Of a DNA stretch of 64,000 nt, positions 60,649-64,000 are shown piece by piece. Numbering within the stretch: position 1 is the stretch's first letter; every line of letters begins with the position of its first letter. The notes beneath the pieces were generated by a model. That model was not told where the DNA came from, did not search any database, and was given only the letters and a program-made list of their open reading frames with translations. The stretch covers positions 1 to 64,000 of the forward strand of contig CAZWAY010000014.1 in NCBI GenBank assembly GCA_964631945.1, written 5' to 3'. Source of the DNA: JABFRZ01 sp964631945. Its GTDB lineage: Bacteria; Planctomycetota; UBA1135; GCA-002686595. A program made the translations under genes and the position numbers.

Positions 60649-61491
60649 ATGTCCAACTCGAAGAAGAAGAAGAGCGGCGGAGGTCCGGCTCGTCCGCGCT
60701 TCAGCGCGCGCACGGCCGACCGGCACACGCTCTACCAGCTGGCGGTGCAGTCTCCGCGCGAGGACGTGGCTTTCCTGACGCGCATGTACCGTCGCCTGCG
60801 CGGAAAGGAACCGCGTCATCTACGTGAGGACTTCTGCGGCACGGCCCTCCTGTGCGCGACCTGGGTGCGCGGAAAGGGGCAGCGCTCGGCCGAGGGCTTC
60901 GACACCTCGCAGCCCACGCTGGACTGGGGCCGCGTCCACAACTTCGCGGAGCTGGGCGAGCGCGTCGAGCGGATCCGCCTGCACGCCAAGGACGTGCGCG
61001 CGCCGAGCGCGCGCCGGCCCGACGTGCGCTGCGCCCAGAACTTCTCCTACTTCGTGTTCAAGCGCCGCCGCGAGCTCCTGGCGTACTTCACGAGCGCGCG
61101 CCGCGATCTGGCGCGCGGCGGGATCTTCGTGCTCGACATCTACGGCGGGCCCGACGCGATGGAGGAGGAGATCGAGGAGCGCGCGATCGAGGGCGGCTTC
61201 ACCTACCTCTGGGAGCAGCGCAAGTACGTCCCGGCGACGGGCGAGTACGAGGCGCACATCCACTTCCGCTTCCGCGACGGGACCGAGCTGCGCCGCGCCT
61301 TTTCCTACGACTGGCGCCTGTGGACCTTGCCGGAGGTCAAGGACGTGCTGCACGAAGCCGGCTTCCGGCACGTCGATTCGTACTGGGAGGGCACGGATGC
61401 GGACGGCGAGAGCGGAAACGGCGTCTTCCGCCGCTCCGAGCGTGGCGAGAACTGCCCGGCCTGGGTCACCTACCTGGTGGCCCATGGATAG
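60649..61491 (+). CDS. SAM-dependent methyltransferase, class I
   Basis: The 280-residue protein has a Lys-rich N-terminus, then a class I methyltransferase core: LREDFCGTALLCATWV is motif I (with D/G loop), SAEGFDTSQPTLDWGR is motif II, AQNFSYFVFKRRRELLAYF is motif IV-like and GGIFVLDIYGG the later strand. DFCGTALL resembles the UbiE/COQ5-like or small-molecule group. The substrate is not known. A TAGGAT box is 14 bases before the ATG. Confidence 0.8.
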   Translation: MSNSKKKKSGGGPARPRFSARTADRHTLYQLAVQSPREDVAFLTRMYRRLRGKEPRHLREDFCGTALLCATWVRGKGQRSAEGFDTSQPTLDWGRVHNFAELGERVERIRLHAKDVRAPSARRPDVRCAQNFSYFVFKRRRELLAYFTSARRDLARGGIFVLDIYGGPDAMEEEIEERAIEGGFTYLWEQRKYVPATGEYEAHIHFRFRDGTELRRAFSYDWRLWTLPEVKDVLHEAGFRHVDSYWEGTDADGESGNGVFRRSERGENCPAWVTYLVAHG

Positions 61492-61608
61492 CGCTCGAGC
61501 CCCCGCGTGCGACCGCGGGGTACGCACAAGGTCGGGTCGGGTCTACGCCATCGGGCCCATGGAGCGGGGCGCGGGGACTCATACCCTCGCGTGCATGGAA
61601 GGTGGAGC

Positions 61609-62118
61609 ATGACGGGGGATGGGGCTCCGGCGGAAGCCAGGCGCTCGTTCCTGGCCCGGCTCTCGACCTGGTTCCTCGGCGCGGGGCTGGCGGCGGGCTA
61701 CGGCGCCTGCTCCGCATTCGGGGTCCGCTACCTGTTCCCGGCGCGCGCGCGCATCCGGCGCTGGCAGTTCCTGGCGCGCGCGAGCGAGATCCCGGTGGGC
61801 GGATCGCTGGCCTACCGTGCTCCGACCGGCGAACGCGTGGCGCTCGCCCGCCACGGCGAACGCGGCACGGCCGAGGACTTCGTCGCGCTCTCCTCGACAT
61901 GCCCGCACCTCGGCTGCCAGGTCCACTGGCAGAGCGGCGCGGGGCGCTTCTTCTGCCCGTGCCACAACGGCGCCTTCGATCCCGAGGGGCGTGCCATCGC
62001 CGGACCGCCCTTCGAAGCAGGCCAGGCGCTGCCGCGCTACCCCCTCAAGCTCGAGGACGGGGTCCTGTTCATCGAGGTGCCGATGGAGGCTCTTCCGGGA
62101 GCTCCGCGGGCCGGCTGA
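61609..62118 (+). CDS. Rieske 2Fe-2S protein of a cytochrome bc-type complex
   Basis: The 169-residue protein has an N-terminal membrane helix (about residues 15-38) preceded by a polar leader with ArgArg (ARRSFLARL), as in Tat-exported Rieske proteins. The cluster is held by C98-x-H100 (CPHLGC) and C116-x2-H119 (CPCHNG), with C103 and C118 placed for the usual disulfide. It faces the outside and passes electrons from quinol to cytochrome c. A GGTGGAGC ribosome site is just upstream. Its TGA overlaps the cytochrome b ATG by one base. Confidence 0.93.
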   Translation: MTGDGAPAEARRSFLARLSTWFLGAGLAAGYGACSAFGVRYLFPARARIRRWQFLARASEIPVGGSLAYRAPTGERVALARHGERGTAEDFVALSSTCPHLGCQVHWQSGAGRFFCPCHNGAFDPEGRAIAGPPFEAGQALPRYPLKLEDGVLFIEVPMEALPGAPRAG

Positions 62119-63167
62119 TGGGGGCGCTCTCCTCCTGGTTCGCCGAGCGCGTCCCGATCCGCCCGGGCGAGTTGCGTGAGCTCACCAACGAGCCCGTACC
62201 GAACCACCTGAAGCGCTGGTGGTTCTGCCTGGGCGGGACGCCCGCCTATCTGTTCGTCGTCCAGATCGTCACGGGCATCCTGCTGGCCTTCTACTACCAG
62301 GCCAGCCCGGACACCGCCTGGGAGTCGGTGCGCTACATCAGCGAGTCGGCCTCCTACGGCTGGTTCCTGCGGGGCCTGCACAAGTGGGCGGCCACGCTGA
62401 TGATCGCGAGCGTGGTGCTGCACCAGATGCGCGTCTACTTCACGGGCGCGTACCGCCGGCCGCGCGAGCTGAACTGGATGGTGGGCATGGGGCTGCTGGT
62501 GCTGACGTTGCTCACGGGGTTCACGGGCTACAGCCTGGTGTACGAGCAGCTCAGCTACTGGGGCGCGACGGTCGGTGCGAACATCTCGGACAACGTGCCC
62601 GTGGTCGGCGCGCTCGCGAAGCAGTTGCTGCTCGCCGGCGAGGTCTACAACGAACGCACCCTGTCGCGCTTCTTCCTGCTGCACGCGGCCGTGCTGCCCA
62701 GCGCGATGGTCGTGCTGCTGGCCGTGCACATCACGCTCATCCGTCTGCAGGGCGTGACCGAGTTCCGGGACGAGCGCGATCCGGCGCGCGATGCCGGATT
62801 CTTCAACTTCTTCCCCGAGCACTTCCTGAGCGAGCTGACGATCGGCCTGGTGCTGATGATCCTGCTGGCGGCCCTGGCGACGTTGCTGCCGGCCACCATG
62901 GGGCCGCGCGCCGATCCCCTGGTCACTCCCGAGGTCATCAAGCCCGAGTGGTTCTTCTACGTGGCCTTCCGCTGGCTGAAGCTCTTCTCGGGCGCTGCGG
63001 CCGTGCTCTCGATGGGCTTCGTGGTCTTCACGATGGTGCTCTGGCCCTTCATCGACGGGCGGATCCGCGCGCGTCGTCCGCACAGCGAGTTCAGCGTCTA
63101 CCTCGGCATCGCAGCGGTGCTCGCGTTGCTCGCCCTGACCGTCTGGGAAGCCTCCGTCGAGCACTGA
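62118..63167 (+). CDS. Cytochrome b (b6/subunit IV-like) of a quinol-oxidising complex
   Basis: The 349-residue protein holds about eight membrane segments. Two His pairs bind hemes b: H88 and H102, and H189 and H204; the second pair is separated by 14 residues, as in cytochrome b6 rather than mitochondrial cytochrome b (13). The quinol site motif PEWFFY is at residues 276-281. It is a single fused b6-subunit IV chain of the short type. With the Rieske protein and the following multiheme cytochrome it forms a Rieske/b complex that takes electrons from quinol. No cytochrome c1 gene is seen in the window. Confidence 0.92.
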   Translation: MGALSSWFAERVPIRPGELRELTNEPVPNHLKRWWFCLGGTPAYLFVVQIVTGILLAFYYQASPDTAWESVRYISESASYGWFLRGLHKWAATLMIASVVLHQMRVYFTGAYRRPRELNWMVGMGLLVLTLLTGFTGYSLVYEQLSYWGATVGANISDNVPVVGALAKQLLLAGEVYNERTLSRFFLLHAAVLPSAMVVLLAVHITLIRLQGVTEFRDERDPARDAGFFNFFPEHFLSELTIGLVLMILLAALATLLPATMGPRADPLVTPEVIKPEWFFYVAFRWLKLFSGAAAVLSMGFVVFTMVLWPFIDGRIRARRPHSEFSVYLGIAAVLALLALTVWEASVEH

Positions 63168-63181
63168 CGCAACCGTCCGCC

Positions 63182-64000
63182 ATGAACCTCTCCACCAAGC
63201 AAACGATCATCGGCATCCTCGGCTTCCTGTTCCTGCTCTCGCTCGTGTTCGTGCAGTACCAGGAGGTGACGCGCAGGCGCGTCGAGGCCGGCGTCGGTGA
63301 CGTGCACGTGGCCGTGCCCGAGGGCTCGCGCGCCTGCGCCGAGTGCCACGCCAACCTGACCCCGGCCATCATCGATCACTGGAAGGGCAGCCGGCACGCG
63401 CTGGCTGGCGTGGGCTGCGTCGAGTGCCACCAGGCGCGCGCAGGCGAGGCCGATGCCTTCGCGCACTACGGCGCGACGATCGCCACCATCGTGACGCCGC
63501 TGGACTGCTCGCACTGCCATCCGCAGGTGTTCGAGGAGTTCGAGCGCAGCCACCACGCAGCGGCCGGCAACATCCTGGCGTCGCTGGACAACTTCCTGGC
63601 GGAGGTGGTCGAGGGCCACCGCGGCACCTTCGATCCGCACTCGCCCACGCCCGGGCGGATGGACCTGGCGGGACAGCCCGTGCAGGGCATGTCCTCGGCG
63701 GCCGTGGGCTGCCAGCAGTGCCACGGCAGCAAGGTGGCGTTGCTCAAGCGGGACGGGGGACGCATCACGCAAGACGAGTTGAAGCCCGACGCCAGCGGCA
63801 TGCCCACCAACCCCTCCGTGCTGGCCGACGTCGCGCGCGCGGAGGACCAGCGGCCCCTGTTCCATGCGGCCACGTGGCCCAACACGGGCATCGGGCGGCT
63901 GAACCTGGACGGCTCGCGCGGCTCCTGCTCGGCCTGCCACAGTCGCCACGATTTCTCGCCGCGGCGCGCGCGCCAGCCCGAGAACTGCGGCAAGTGTCAC
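63182..64000 (+). CDS. HAO-like multiheme cytochrome c, cut by window end
   Basis: The frame is open to base 64000 after 273 codons. One N-terminal membrane helix (residues about 7-26) anchors it outside. Six heme sites are seen: CAECH, CVECH, CSHCH, CQQCH, CSACH and CGKCH, the last at the window edge. The pattern HW-x-SRHA, IVTPLDC-x2-CH, and the run from TWPNTGIGR to CSACHSRHDFSP match hydroxylamine-oxidoreductase-like octaheme cytochromes. The catalytic tyrosine found near the end of true HAO would be beyond the window, so oxidase versus reductase role cannot be judged. It follows the cytochrome b gene by 14 bases. Confidence 0.88.
   Translation, partial: MNLSTKQTIIGILGFLFLLSLVFVQYQEVTRRRVEAGVGDVHVAVPEGSRACAECHANLTPAIIDHWKGSRHALAGVGCVECHQARAGEADAFAHYGATIATIVTPLDCSHCHPQVFEEFERSHHAAAGNILASLDNFLAEVVEGHRGTFDPHSPTPGRMDLAGQPVQGMSSAAVGCQQCHGSKVALLKRDGGRITQDELKPDASGMPTNPSVLADVARAEDQRPLFHAATWPNTGIGRLNLDGSRGSCSACHSRHDFSPRRARQPENCGKCH

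Overview
The window is a very GC-rich stretch (roughly 70% or more by eye) of a chromosome packed with genes on both strands. I see no rRNA, tRNA, CRISPR array, insertion sequence, phage or plasmid gene. The gene set points to Planctomycetota: an ECF-like sigma factor paired with a zinc-binding partner protein, a lipoprotein TPR/ASPIC-UnbV pair, HEAT-repeat multiheme cytochromes, a YdjY-domain protein, an FlhX-like fragment, and a Rieske/cytochrome b unit next to a hydroxylamine-oxidoreductase-like cytochrome. Myxococcota or another deep-branching Gram-negative phylum is possible; no phylogenetic marker was available to settle it.

Layout. 0-5 kb: the end of a HEAT-repeat protein, an unusual ThyX and a secreted protein. 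5-15 kb: an M16 protease lipoprotein facing a YdjY/membrane/inositol-phosphate synthase/M3 peptidase series, then a hydrolase and an orphan DNA methyltransferase. 15-20 kb: thiE, a candidate short transcript with a tiny reading frame, glpK, and a sigma factor/zinc-finger-TPR/secreted protein operon. 20-32 kb: queG, a zinc-ribbon protein closed by two terminators, a FliK-like/FlhX-like pair, an exported DODA-type protein, pdxA, an ABC exporter, FHA, TPR and ASPIC genes. 32-40 kb: mostly minus-strand surface-glycan genes (five glycosyltransferase or LPS kinase genes and a flippase) and a divergent isocitrate/isopropylmalate-type dehydrogenase. 40-50 kb: hutH and hutU flanking a HEAT/pentaheme lipoprotein. 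50-54 kb: a PLP decarboxylase-pdxS-pdxT operon divergent from a MocR regulator over a set of GACAAT repeats. 54-64 kb: threonine dehydratase, a thioredoxin-like protein, an HtrA protease, TrmB, PTS enzyme I, a stand-alone aminotransferase-tail domain, a methyltransferase, and the Rieske/cytochrome b/multiheme cytochrome cluster that runs off the end.

Two genome habits stand out. At least thirteen gene starts carry a TAnnnT box 6 to 12 bases before the start codon, which fits leaderless or nearly leaderless mRNAs. Within operons, neighbouring genes are joined by ATGA or GTGA overlaps. Good Shine-Dalgarno sites occur in front of only a minority of genes. Together these suggest translation starts mostly on leaderless ends and by coupling. 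All functions are read from motifs in the translated sequence; no database search was run.
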